14,967 nucleotides of DNA from Bacteroidota bacterium (GTDB taxonomy: Bacteria; Bacteroidota; Bacteroidia; Bacteroidales; Rikenellaceae). This document shows positions 1 through 8,434 of the stretch, one piece after another; positions within the stretch are counted from its first letter, which is position 1; every line of letters starts with the position of its first letter. The notes below the pieces were generated by a model. It saw nothing but the letters and a program-made list of their open reading frames with translations, was not told where the DNA came from and searched no databases. Position numbers and translations under genes: made by a program. The stretch spans positions 1 to 14,967 of the forward strand of contig JAEZTA010000173.1 in assembly GCA_023443765.1 (NCBI GenBank). The letters are read 5' to 3'.

Positions 1-2
1 TC

Positions 3-38
3 CGCCTCTCTGCACGTAAACGGATTCACGAACTTTAA
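3..38 (+). CDS. Possible C-terminal end of an upstream gene (partial)
   Basis: One frame is open from the window edge to a TAA at 36-38 and reads RLSARKRIHEL, a basic tail that would suit a protein C-terminus. The stop lies 11 bases before the CorA start, a spacing typical of genes in one operon. With only 12 codons visible the product cannot be identified. The frame that ends at the TAA at 17-19 is an alternative, and the segment could also be non-coding leader sequence. Confidence 0.25.
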   Translation, partial: RLSARKRIHEL

Positions 39-49
39 GAGAGCGTCTT

Positions 50-1033
50 ATGATTACAATTTACCTCAAGCAATACAACAAGATCATCCGCAATGCCGAC
101 ACCAAGCTCTTCGATGAACTGGGCTACGACGACATCCTGTGGATCGACATGTTGCTGCCCACGATCAAGGAGCAGAAGGCCGTCGAGAACTTCATGGAGA
201 TCAGCCTCCAGACCAAACAACAGGTCGAGGAGATCGAGTCGACCTCGAAATACTCGGAGAACGAAAACGCCATCATCTCCAACTCCAACTTCTTCGTCCC
301 CACGGGCGACTCGTTCATCGTCGAACCGGTGTCGTTCATCATTTCGAACGAGGGCGTGCTCGTGTCGGTGCGCAACGCCGAGTTCCGGACCTTCCGCGAG
401 ACGGAAAAGCGCCTCCAGATGAACTACCGCAGCTACTCGACAGGCTACCACCTCTTTATTTCGCTGCTGGAAGTGCGCATCGACTTCGACGCCGACCTCG
501 TCGAGCTGATCGCCAAGCAGGTCGCAGCACTCTCGAAGGACATCAACTCCGAGGACTCGATCGACAAGGAGGTGCTCCATCGCATCAGCGCCCTGCAGGA
601 GTCGACGATGTCGCTGCGCGAGAATATTTTCGACCGCCAGCGCGTGCTTTCGGGCATTCTGCGCTCGGAACGCTTTCCGAACGACATCTATCCGCGTTTG
701 CAGCTGATGATCAAGGACGTAAACTCGCTGATCAACCACGCCGACTTCAGTTTCCAGCGACTGGACTATATCCAGGATGCCGCACTGGGTCTGATCAATA
801 TCGAACAGAACGGAATCGTCAAAATCTTCTCCGTGGCAGCCGTGATCTTCATGCCCGCGACGCTCATCGCATCTATCTACGGCATGAACTTCAAAGCCAT
901 GCCCGAGTTGGAATGGACGCTGACGCTCGGCAACGGATGGGTCATCCCCGTCGGTTACCTGTTCGCCATCGGACTGATGATTTTCTGTTCGGTGCTGACC
1001 ATCTGGTTTTTCAAGTACAAGAAGTGGCTCTGA
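50..1033 (+). CDS. corA: CorA-family magnesium/cobalt transport protein
   Basis: An inner-membrane divalent-cation channel of the CorA family, which takes up Mg2+ (and Co2+ or Ni2+) as a homopentamer. The 327-residue length is normal for the family. A long hydrophilic, largely helical N-terminal region (about 1-255) corresponds to the cytoplasmic funnel. Two membrane segments follow, at about 258-277 and 299-320. The signature YGMN motif sits at 277-280, at the end of the first segment, and is followed by the short acidic MPEL loop. The C-terminus is lysine-rich (KYKKWL), as is common in CorA. The ATG at 50 gives a full-length family start. There is no obvious link to the polysaccharide locus. 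The gene converges on the regulator downstream. Confidence 0.93.
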   Translation: MITIYLKQYNKIIRNADTKLFDELGYDDILWIDMLLPTIKEQKAVENFMEISLQTKQQVEEIESTSKYSENENAIISNSNFFVPTGDSFIVEPVSFIISNEGVLVSVRNAEFRTFRETEKRLQMNYRSYSTGYHLFISLLEVRIDFDADLVELIAKQVAALSKDINSEDSIDKEVLHRISALQESTMSLRENIFDRQRVLSGILRSERFPNDIYPRLQLMIKDVNSLINHADFSFQRLDYIQDAALGLINIEQNGIVKIFSVAAVIFMPATLIASIYGMNFKAMPELEWTLTLGNGWVIPVGYLFAIGLMIFCSVLTIWFFKYKKWL

Positions 1034-1062
1034 CAATTCCGGTTTTATAGACTGTTTTCATC

Positions 1063-1091
1063 CTGCCGGCCCGACTGTGTCAGGCCGGCGG
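1063..1091. terminator. Hairpin between convergent genes, likely bidirectional terminator
   Basis: Arms at 1063-1071 (CTGCCGGCC) and 1083-1091 (GGCCGGCGG) pair over nine positions with one G-T wobble. The loop can add a further GAC/GTC pairing (1073-1075 with 1079-1081) beyond one mismatch. The hairpin lies in the 65-base gap between the ends of the CorA gene and the regulator, which point at each other, so it could serve both. There is no clear T-tract on either side, so it is not a textbook intrinsic terminator. Confidence 0.45.
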
Positions 1092-1098
1092 AGCCGCA

Positions 1099-4000
1099 TT
1101 ACCCGCGCTCCTCCATGTCTTCCATTTTCTGCTTCCGGTAGTTCTTCGGCGTACAGTCGTATTTCGCCTGGAAGTTCTTGAAGAACGTGCCCCGGTTGGC
1201 AAATCCGGCTTTATAGATGATCTCGTCGACCGACAATTTGGTCTTCGTCAGCAGGTGTTCGGCATACGTAAGCCGGTATTCCCGGATGATGTTGCTCGGG
1301 GTAACGGTCACGATCCCGCTGAGCCTGTGATACAGGTTCCTCAGGCTTATGCCCATCTTCTGCGCGATCGTCCCTGTCGTCATGCCGCTGTCCGAAATAT
1401 TGTCCTGAATAACTTTGAACAACTTTTCGAGGAACATCTTGTCCTCGCTGTGCAGCATCTTGCCGTCGCTGAACTCATAGACGCTGATGGCCGAATTGTA
1501 ATATTCCCGCAGCGAACTGATCCGGTTGAGATTCTGCTTCACGGCGGCTTTCAGCGCCTTCACGTTTATGGGCAGGGACAGGACCGAATCGGCGTATTCA
1601 TCCGTCAGCGAATCGACCTGTTGCAGACTGGTAATAAGCACGATGGGAATCTTGACCGTCATCCGGTCCTTTTTAATGGAAGCCATCAGCACCTCGATCC
1701 CGCCGTTCATCGAGATATTCTCACAAAGGATGATGTCGGGATGCCCGGCCTGCATCTCTGCGGTGAATTTCGCCGGCTTTGTGAAAGTTCGGATATTGTA
1801 CTCCTCGGAGAACATATCCGCGATGGAGTTGATGATCCCTGCGTCGGAACCGATGATGAAGAGGCTCGGCCGGTTGGCGGCGGTGTCGAACTGCCGGATG
1901 CCCTCCTTCTCGATCATCAGGATATGGCTGTTCTGCAAATACTCCTCCGTGAACTCCCCGATGGAATCCGGATTGGTCTCCGCAAGGGAATCGGAAATGG
2001 TGAGCGACGGGAGTTCGATTTCGAACGAGAACGAACTGCCGTTATCCCGGAAGCGCATCGTACCGCCGAGTCCGGCCACATAGTTGGAGCAGACCACGAG
2101 GCGCATTTCGTCCTGGAAGGAGTCGCCCTGACGGCTCCGCTTCTGGAAATCTTCCATGATGTCGTACCGGTCGGTCAGCCGCCTGAAATCAGCTTCGCCG
2201 ATCCATCTCCCTTCGACTTCGAGCCGGATGACGAGCCGGTCCTGACCAGAGGTTATATCGAACCCGATCCGCCCCTTCCGGGCCACATGCAGGAAAGCAT
2301 TGGTCATCATCATATCCGTCACCGCCGCAACCCGCTTCGGATCGCTCGTCCAGAGCAGTTCCTGCGGCACGTCGACTCGGAGCGCAATCCCTTTCTCTTC
2401 CGCCAGCGACACGTAACTCTTCGTGATCTCCGCCATATATTCCGTGACGGAGAATATCTTTACGTTTACCTTGTTGGACTCGCTCGACTCCCTGAAATTA
2501 TGCAGCATGTGGATAATATTCCCCAGCTTTGCACTCTGCTGGAGAATCCGTTTCATGCGCATCCGGATATAGTCGTCGGATTTGGAGTATTCGAGAATCT
2601 GCTGGCAGGGCACCGACACCATGAATACCGGAGCAGCCATCTGCTGGGCAAGGTTCTCCATCAGGTGGAGCTGCGAATCGAGGGCTTCTTCTTTCCGCCG
2701 GGCCTCCATCCGTTCCATCGCCGCAGCCCGTTTGCGCCAACGGCGTTTATACAAATACCACCCGGCCAAAGCGGTGGTGAGCAGGAACAGGACCACATAG
2801 ACGCATTTGGCGAAACGGCTGGCGTACCACGGAGCCTTGATGACGATCGTCAGGGATTTGACCGGACTGGTATCCCCCGTGATGATATTCTTGTATTTTA
2901 CGTTCAGCCGGTATTTCCCGGGATTCTTCTCCGCGAACAGGATGTCCGAAGGGGACTCCATCCAACGGTTCCCGGTCCCTTCGATGTTGTAGAGATAGAC
3001 ATAATTGCTGCCGTTGATGTAGTCGAGGGCGATCACCCCCACGTCGTATAACCGTTCGTGGGGACGGATGACCAATGTGCTGTCGTCACGGATCGCATCC
3101 TCGAAAGGAATCAGCCGGTCATCGATCCGCACGCTGCGGAAAAGCAGTTCGGGATAGAACGGTTCAGTCTTGTACCGCGTCTGCTCCATGACGACGAATC
3201 CGTTGGTTCCCCCGAAAAACAACGTGTTGCTTCCGGCATCCTTATAGGCTGCCCCGTCGCTGTATTCAATCGTATTGATACCGTACGAATAACCGTATCT
3301 CGCCTGGTAGGAGGTCTGGGGGTCGTACCTCACAAGCCCGCTGTTCGTGGTAAGGAACAGTTTCCCTTCGCTGTCTTCGAGTATTCCGTGAATGATATTG
3401 CGGATGGGCGTTTCCCGAACGGTTCCGTCGTCTTCGAGCAGGAGCAGTCCCCAACTCGTCCCGATCCAGAGTTTTCCGTCCTTCGCGCGGAAGATGGCCC
3501 AGACATCGTTGGCGATCTCCGCCCGCGAATCGTCGAAGGTGGTGACGGTAAAGGTGTCGCTGTCCGGAAAGTAATGGATCAGTCCCCCGCCGCGGTTGCC
3601 GATCCAGAGCGTATGGTCCACATCCTCGAACAGGGTGAAGAAAAAATTCTTGTTCTCCATCGCCTTCCCGAAATCCAGCTTCTTCCACTCCCGGATGTAG
3701 GGCGTGCCGCCCTTGTCCCCGATAACCAGCCGGAATACGCCGCAGCCCACCGTGGCGACCCACAGCGTATCTCTATCGCTTTCCCGAATGGCGTGCACAT
3801 AGCGCAGGTCCGGAGGAACATCCCCGCCCAGCGTCCGGATTCCACCCCCGGAAAACGACTTGTAATTGATCCCGGCCCCTTCGGACCCGATCCACACAAG
3901 CCCCCGGGAACTCTCCTCCAATGCAAACACGGCGTGGTCGGCAAGCCCCGATCCCGAACCGTTTATCTGGACGATGTCCGTGGGCTTCTCAGCCGTGGAG

Positions 4001-5118
4001 AAGTGGGGAATCTGAATGATCCCTTCTCCCTTGGTCGCAAACCAAAGCGTCCCCCGGGAGTCGAGCAACAGGCTCCGGACCGGCTTGGAGAGGTTGTGCG
4101 GAAGTTTGTCGTAGCTGTACGAATGGAACGAAACCTCGCTGTTGCCATACATGAACAATCCCTGCCCGTCGCTGCCGATCCAGACGATGTTCTGCTTCGC
4201 ATCCCTGAGCAGGCAGAACACACCGCAGTTGATGTCCAACCGTTCGAGGGCATATTTACTGGCGCTTTCGGGTGTAAAGCGGAGTTTCGTCACGCCGTCG
4301 AACAGGAAGGAGACCAGAAAGTCGTTGCCATAGCGGATCGCGTAGGACACCATCCCGTAGCGATTGATCTCCGAACGGATGTTCGCGATGTATTCGAGGA
4401 CTTCGGTCGCCGGATCGAAGGTGTACAACACGCCTTTGGTGTCGATCAGTATCACCGTATCCTTATCCGCAAAGGCATAGCTGAGTTCCATCGACAGCAA
4501 CCGGTCGATCTTCCCGAGATTGCTTGGCCTGCGGGGTTCCCGGGGGACAAAAGCCGTCCGGTAGATTCCGTCCTTGCGGAAAATAAAGACCGAATCGCTC
4601 TCCCCGGTCCAGGAGGTGAGGTAAGAGTCGAACCGGAACAAATCCGGTATCCCCTCAAAAGAAGCTGTCTCCGCGCAATAGCCGTAAAAACTACCGTCCT
4701 GGGTGAGTACGATCGTTTCGGACCGGTTCCGGCTGATCAGGAAATAGGAGCCCTGAAACTCCTTATGCTGTTCGACAACCCTCGTCCGGTGCATGAGGTC
4801 GAGACCGTAATTCGTACGAAGCCAGTAGTACTGGTCGCGCGTGGAGTGAATCTTCTCAATCAGGTTTCCCGAGAGGGGTTTCATCCCGCTGCTCTCCTGC
4901 GGATAGCAGACCATGCGCTGCCCGTCCCACAAATTGAGTCCTTCGCAGGTCCCGAGCCAGATATATCCGTCCGCGTCCTGGTTCAGACACAGGATGGAGT
5001 TGTTGCTGATCCCCTCCCTGCTGGAAATCATCCTCAGATTCCCGGCAAAGAGCCCCTGGCACCAGCAAGCGAGGAGCGTACTTGCGAAAATGAGTAAAAA
5101 AATGCGTCTGTTGGCCAC
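1099..5118 (-). CDS. Hybrid two-component system (HTCS) regulator with degenerate kinase and receiver domains
   Basis: A one-protein PUL regulator of the Bacteroidetes HTCS class, 1339 residues, which is usual for the class. In order: signal peptide (about 1-25); periplasmic two-component-regulator propeller with many W-[IL]-G type repeats (for example W54, then IVWIGSDGQG, TLWIGNRGGG, KLWIGTSWG) to about 670; Y_Y_Y domain to about 768; one membrane segment (about 771-790); helical linker; HisKA/HATPase-like region (about 815-1040); receiver-like domain (about 1084-1200); AraC-type helix-turn-helix (about 1228-1330). The start is GTG: an in-frame TAA lies 14 codons upstream with no ATG between, and only this start keeps the signal peptide. 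Catalytic residues are missing. The H-box reads NLAQQMAAP, with Gln825 where the phosphorylated His belongs. G1 reads EGRWIG (969-974). G2 glycines are absent around 999-1007. The receiver Asp is Glu1133 and its Lys is Leu1182. It is divergent from the SusC operon, which it probably controls. Confidence 0.95.
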   Translation of the reverse strand: MANRRIFLLIFASTLLACWCQGLFAGNLRMISSREGISNNSILCLNQDADGYIWLGTCEGLNLWDGQRMVCYPQESSGMKPLSGNLIEKIHSTRDQYYWLRTNYGLDLMHRTRVVEQHKEFQGSYFLISRNRSETIVLTQDGSFYGYCAETASFEGIPDLFRFDSYLTSWTGESDSVFIFRKDGIYRTAFVPREPRRPSNLGKIDRLLSMELSYAFADKDTVILIDTKGVLYTFDPATEVLEYIANIRSEINRYGMVSYAIRYGNDFLVSFLFDGVTKLRFTPESASKYALERLDINCGVFCLLRDAKQNIVWIGSDGQGLFMYGNSEVSFHSYSYDKLPHNLSKPVRSLLLDSRGTLWFATKGEGIIQIPHFSTAEKPTDIVQINGSGSGLADHAVFALEESSRGLVWIGSEGAGINYKSFSGGGIRTLGGDVPPDLRYVHAIRESDRDTLWVATVGCGVFRLVIGDKGGTPYIREWKKLDFGKAMENKNFFFTLFEDVDHTLWIGNRGGGLIHYFPDSDTFTVTTFDDSRAEIANDVWAIFRAKDGKLWIGTSWGLLLLEDDGTVRETPIRNIIHGILEDSEGKLFLTTNSGLVRYDPQTSYQARYGYSYGINTIEYSDGAAYKDAGSNTLFFGGTNGFVVMEQTRYKTEPFYPELLFRSVRIDDRLIPFEDAIRDDSTLVIRPHERLYDVGVIALDYINGSNYVYLYNIEGTGNRWMESPSDILFAEKNPGKYRLNVKYKNIITGDTSPVKSLTIVIKAPWYASRFAKCVYVVLFLLTTALAGWYLYKRRWRKRAAAMERMEARRKEEALDSQLHLMENLAQQMAAPVFMVSVPCQQILEYSKSDDYIRMRMKRILQQSAKLGNIIHMLHNFRESSESNKVNVKIFSVTEYMAEITKSYVSLAEEKGIALRVDVPQELLWTSDPKRVAAVTDMMMTNAFLHVARKGRIGFDITSGQDRLVIRLEVEGRWIGEADFRRLTDRYDIMEDFQKRSRQGDSFQDEMRLVVCSNYVAGLGGTMRFRDNGSSFSFEIELPSLTISDSLAETNPDSIGEFTEEYLQNSHILMIEKEGIRQFDTAANRPSLFIIGSDAGIINSIADMFSEEYNIRTFTKPAKFTAEMQAGHPDIILCENISMNGGIEVLMASIKKDRMTVKIPIVLITSLQQVDSLTDEYADSVLSLPINVKALKAAVKQNLNRISSLREYYNSAISVYEFSDGKMLHSEDKMFLEKLFKVIQDNISDSGMTTGTIAQKMGISLRNLYHRLSGIVTVTPSNIIREYRLTYAEHLLTKTKLSVDEIIYKAGFANRGTFFKNFQAKYDCTPKNYRKQKMEDMEERG

Positions 5119-5167
5119 GTTCGTACTATTTGCCCCGAATTTAAACCATTTTTCGCATTAATCATCG

Positions 5168-5175
5168 CAAAAGTA
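5168..5175 (-). promoter_or_regulatory. Candidate -7 box for the HTCS gene
   Basis: On the minus strand these bases read TACTTTTG, which fits the Bacteroidetes housekeeping -7 consensus TAnnTTTG. Transcription would begin about 40 bases before the GTG start. No clean TTTG -33 box was found at the expected distance, only a T-rich stretch near 5197-5201 on that strand. The match is short and could occur by chance. Confidence 0.35.
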
Positions 5176-5178
5176 TGG

Positions 5179-5211
5179 ATTTGTACTTAAATGGCATAAA
5201 ATCGTACATAT
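5179..5211. promoter_or_regulatory. Imperfect inverted repeat, candidate regulator-binding site
   Basis: ATTTGTAC at 5179-5186 and GTACATAT at 5204-5211 are inverted copies with one mismatch in eight positions, separated by 17 bases (arm centres about 25 bases apart). The left arm lies just upstream of the candidate -7 box of the regulator gene. The right arm lies about where the missing -33 box of the SusC operon would be. This placement suits an activator acting on both divergent promoters. AT-rich intergenic DNA often contains such short repeats, so this is a suggestion only. Confidence 0.2.
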
Positions 5212-5228
5212 GACTATTCAATAATAAA

Positions 5229-5236
5229 TAAGTTTG
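5229..5236 (+). promoter_or_regulatory. Candidate -7 box for the SusC operon
   Basis: The bases TAAGTTTG match the Bacteroidetes -7 consensus TAnnTTTG. Transcription would start near 5241-5244, giving a leader of about 30-35 bases before the SusC ATG. No TTTG -33 box is present about 20 bases upstream (5203-5210). A promoter lacking -33 would fit one that depends on an activator such as the divergent HTCS. Confidence 0.4.
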
Positions 5237-5275
5237 TATAGGGAAACCATGCAACCTTTATTCTAATAACCACTT

Positions 5276-8200
5276 ATGATCAAGAAATCTACTTTTAGCA
5301 CTTTTGCGCGCTATTCGCTCGCATTGCTGTGGTGTCTGATCGCAACCGGTATTTCGGGCGTCTACGGACAATCCGGTGCGAAATCAGTAAGCGGCAGGAT
5401 TGTGGATGAGAAGGGCCAACCGTTAGTCGGGGTGTCCGTACTCGTTGAAGGCACAGTCAACGGTACAGCTACCAACGCCGACGGAACCTATCTCATCAAG
5501 GGGGTCAAAGAGACCGACAACCTGAAGTTCATCTACCTCGGCTACAAGACCGTCGTGGAACCGGTCGGCAAGAAGACCGAAATCTCGGTGACGATGGCCG
5601 AAGACACGAGTTATCTGGACGAAGTAGTCGTCATCGGCTACGGAACGACAACGAGACGCCACATCACGTCGGCCATCTCCACCGTCAACCGGGAGGACCT
5701 CGCAGACCGGCCGGTCGCCAACATCCAGCAGGCCCTGCAGGGAACGGCGGCCAACCTGATTATCCAGACACGCAACTACGACCCGACGGGCGGCGACCAG
5801 ATGAACCTCTCGATCCGCGGCGTCAACACGATCGGAAACAACTCGCCGCTGGTCGTGATCGACGGCGTCCCGCAGGCGGAGGCTTCCCGGATGAACGACC
5901 TCAACCCCAACGACATCGAATCGGTGAACATCCTGAAAGATGCCGGTTCCTCGGCAATCTACGGCGCCCGCTCCTCGAACGGTGTTATCCTGATCACCAC
6001 CAAGCAGGGTCACCGGGAATCGACGCCGAGCATCACCTTCAGCGCCCAGCTCGGCGCCCAGGACCCGCACATCCTCTGGACCCCGGTCGCCTCGTACAAG
6101 AACTCGATTCTGAGGAACGAGGCGCTGACCAACTCGGGGCTCAACCCGATCTTCTCGGCCAGCGAAATCCAGGACATGTACGAACACGGCGATTGCGAGC
6201 CCTTCGTGAAGCAGGCCATGAAAACCGCCATGCAGCAGAACTACAACCTGAGCGTTTCAGGCGGCACGAAGAACACGACCTACATGCTGTCGGCAGGTTA
6301 CTTCGACCAGCAATCCAACTACATCGGTCCCAACTACGGCAAGCAGCGTTACAACGTGCGTTCGAACATATCGACGCAATGGGGCCGCCTCAAGGTCGGC
6401 GCCAATGTCAGCTACACGCGCGCCGAGACCAAATCCCCGACGACGACCGGCTTCCTCTTCGCCGACCTCGCCCGGTTCCCGACCTATTATTTTATGCGTA
6501 CGAAGGACGACAACGGCATCTTCTACGCTAATAACTACAAGTACGGCGGTTGCGGGGCTGTCCTCGCCGGACTCGTCGGGGGGGGGTATAACAAGTATGA
6601 TAATGACTACATTAGCGGCATTTTCAATGCCGAATTCGAGATTCTCAAAGGTCTCAAGCTCCGCGGAGTCCTCAGCGCCGAATCGCGCAACGAACACCGC
6701 TTCTCCGACCATTTTTCCTACTATGTAGTCACCGACAACGGTGCCAACTGGTCGGATCCCTCGACCGCCGCACTGGCAGGCAGCACGACCGATCCCGCCG
6801 ACGACTGGGTGGGCAAGGATACCTACCTCAACGGGCAGGTGCTCCTGGATTTCAACCGCACGTTCGCCGAAAAGCATAACATCACCGCGCTGGTCGGCTG
6901 GTCCCAGGAGTCGAAAAAGCACTACGCGTTAAGCGTATCGAAAAAATACCTCAACGACCTGAACCAGCCGAGTGACGGAACCGTCGTTGTCGACGCCGAC
7001 ACCAAGCTGTCGACGCAGGACAACACCCGTTCCGCCCTGCAATCCTATTTCGGGCGCGTCGGCTACTCCTACGACGAAAAATACTACGTCGAATTCACGG
7101 CCCGCTACGACATGTCGTCCAAGTTCCTCAAGGTGCGCAACGGCGGCTTCTTCCCGGCTGTTTCCGTGGGCTGGCGCCTCTCGCAGGAGAATTTCATGGG
7201 CGACTACCGCCACAACGTCGGCGACCTCAAGTTCAGGGCCTCGTACGGCGTCAACGGCAACCAGCAGGATGTGGGCCTGTACGACTTCATGACCACCTAC
7301 GGAATCTGGTCGAACGCCTACGGTTTCAACGGTTCGACCGTCCCGGGCCTGATGTTCACCATGGGTAACGAAGCCCTCACGTGGGAACGCTCCAAAACCT
7401 TCAACATCGGCCTCGACGCGACGTTCTTCGCCAACCGCCTCAATGTAAGTTTCGACTATTTCTACAAACGGACCTCCGACATCCTGCTTCCGGCCATCGT
7501 TCCGGGCGTCTTCGGCGCGAGCATCGCCAAGGAAAACCGCGGCGTCATGGACAATCAGGGCTGGGAGGTCACGCTGAATTATAACCTCGTGCGCGGCAGC
7601 TGGGACCACAAATTCTCACTCAACATCGCCGATTCGAAAAACGAAGTCGTGACCTACGGCACGCCGAAGATCGCTTCCAACGACGGCGTCACGGTCCTTA
7701 TCCAGGAAGGACTTCCGCTCAATTCCTACTATGGATATAAGGTAGCCGGCTATTTTTCCAGCTACGACGAAATCCAGGATGCCGCCATCCCCTCGACGAT
7801 CGACCGGGCACAACTCCGTCCGGGCGATGTCCGCTACGTGGATGTCAACAAAGACGGCGTGATCGACATCAACGACCGCACCTACCTCGGCTACGGCTTC
7901 CCGCGCTACACCTTCGGATTCAGCTACAATGTCAACTGGAAAGGGCTGGACTTCGGCGTAATGCTCCAGGGCGTCCTGAAACGCACGAGCGCTATCCGCG
8001 GCGAACTGGTCGAGCCTTTCCACAGCGACTACGGTATGACCATGTACGAACACCAGCTCGACTACTGGACGCCTCAGAATACGGACGCCCAATGGCCCCG
8101 CCTGGCGACCAAAGGAACGGTCAGCGCCACCAACAACTGGGGCCAGCCCGGTTCGGAACTGAACATGATCACCGGAGCCTATCTGCGTGTGAAAAACATC

Positions 8201-8422
8201 CAGCTCGGCTACACCCTGCCGAAAAAATGGACCCAGAAATTCGGCTGCAAGAGCCTGCGCATCTATGTCGACGCCCAGAACCCGCTGACATTCACGAAAT
8301 ACGGGTTCGTAGACCCCGAGTCTTCGGAGTTCGGCAGCAACATGGGTCGCTCGGGAGCCAACTCGGTCCGCAATTATCCGGCCCTGCGCTACTGGGGCGG
8401 CGGAATCAATCTGACTTTCTAA
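5276..8422 (+). CDS. SusC-like TonB-dependent outer-membrane transporter
   Basis: An outer-membrane barrel that imports glycan oligosaccharides with its SusD partner, powered by TonB-ExbBD. The 1048-residue length is usual. In order: signal peptide (about 1-31, ending near VYGQ); carboxypeptidase-regulatory-like domain (about 37-108, starting SGRIVDEKGQPLVGVSV); TonB-box-like LDEVVVIGYG (114-123); plug domain (about 125-245, with SIRGVNTIG, VVIDGVP and IYGARSSNGVILITTK); then the beta barrel. Near the C-terminus DVNKDGVID (856-864) is the calcium-binding-like motif common in SusC proteins, followed by the YGFPRYTFGF segment. The protein ends in NLTF, with the aromatic last residue expected of a barrel protein. 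It is the first gene of the operon, and SusD follows after 12 bases. A run of nine G at 6578-6586 (codons 435-437) could slip. The substrate cannot be read from the transporter and is inferred from the neighbouring GH76 and GH115 genes. Confidence 0.97.
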   Translation: MIKKSTFSTFARYSLALLWCLIATGISGVYGQSGAKSVSGRIVDEKGQPLVGVSVLVEGTVNGTATNADGTYLIKGVKETDNLKFIYLGYKTVVEPVGKKTEISVTMAEDTSYLDEVVVIGYGTTTRRHITSAISTVNREDLADRPVANIQQALQGTAANLIIQTRNYDPTGGDQMNLSIRGVNTIGNNSPLVVIDGVPQAEASRMNDLNPNDIESVNILKDAGSSAIYGARSSNGVILITTKQGHRESTPSITFSAQLGAQDPHILWTPVASYKNSILRNEALTNSGLNPIFSASEIQDMYEHGDCEPFVKQAMKTAMQQNYNLSVSGGTKNTTYMLSAGYFDQQSNYIGPNYGKQRYNVRSNISTQWGRLKVGANVSYTRAETKSPTTTGFLFADLARFPTYYFMRTKDDNGIFYANNYKYGGCGAVLAGLVGGGYNKYDNDYISGIFNAEFEILKGLKLRGVLSAESRNEHRFSDHFSYYVVTDNGANWSDPSTAALAGSTTDPADDWVGKDTYLNGQVLLDFNRTFAEKHNITALVGWSQESKKHYALSVSKKYLNDLNQPSDGTVVVDADTKLSTQDNTRSALQSYFGRVGYSYDEKYYVEFTARYDMSSKFLKVRNGGFFPAVSVGWRLSQENFMGDYRHNVGDLKFRASYGVNGNQQDVGLYDFMTTYGIWSNAYGFNGSTVPGLMFTMGNEALTWERSKTFNIGLDATFFANRLNVSFDYFYKRTSDILLPAIVPGVFGASIAKENRGVMDNQGWEVTLNYNLVRGSWDHKFSLNIADSKNEVVTYGTPKIASNDGVTVLIQEGLPLNSYYGYKVAGYFSSYDEIQDAAIPSTIDRAQLRPGDVRYVDVNKDGVIDINDRTYLGYGFPRYTFGFSYNVNWKGLDFGVMLQGVLKRTSAIRGELVEPFHSDYGMTMYEHQLDYWTPQNTDAQWPRLATKGTVSATNNWGQPGSELNMITGAYLRVKNIQLGYTLPKKWTQKFGCKSLRIYVDAQNPLTFTKYGFVDPESSEFGSNMGRSGANSVRNYPALRYWGGGINLTF
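6578..6586 (+). repeat. Nine-G homopolymer inside the SusC-like gene
   Basis: Three consecutive GGG codons after GTC make an uninterrupted run of nine G. Reading on, one extra G gives GTA TAA, an immediate stop. Loss of one G leads to a stop at about 6726-6728. The run could be a slipped-strand switch for the transporter or only a mutation-prone or error-prone spot. In this sequence the frame is open. Confidence 0.9.
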
Positions 8423-8434
8423 AAAGCTAAGTTT

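Noticed and set aside
35..1036. 333-residue open frame on the minus strand opposite CorA
   Set aside because: The + strand encodes a complete CorA with a GMN motif and two membrane segments. The antisense frame is a low-complexity D/V/H/R-rich shadow.
1255..5097. Two long open frames on the + strand (1255-3051 and 3058-5097) opposite the regulator
   Set aside because: They are antisense shadows in GC-rich coding DNA. The minus-strand frame has a signal peptide, propeller repeats and an AraC domain, while these translations show no recognisable domain or leader.
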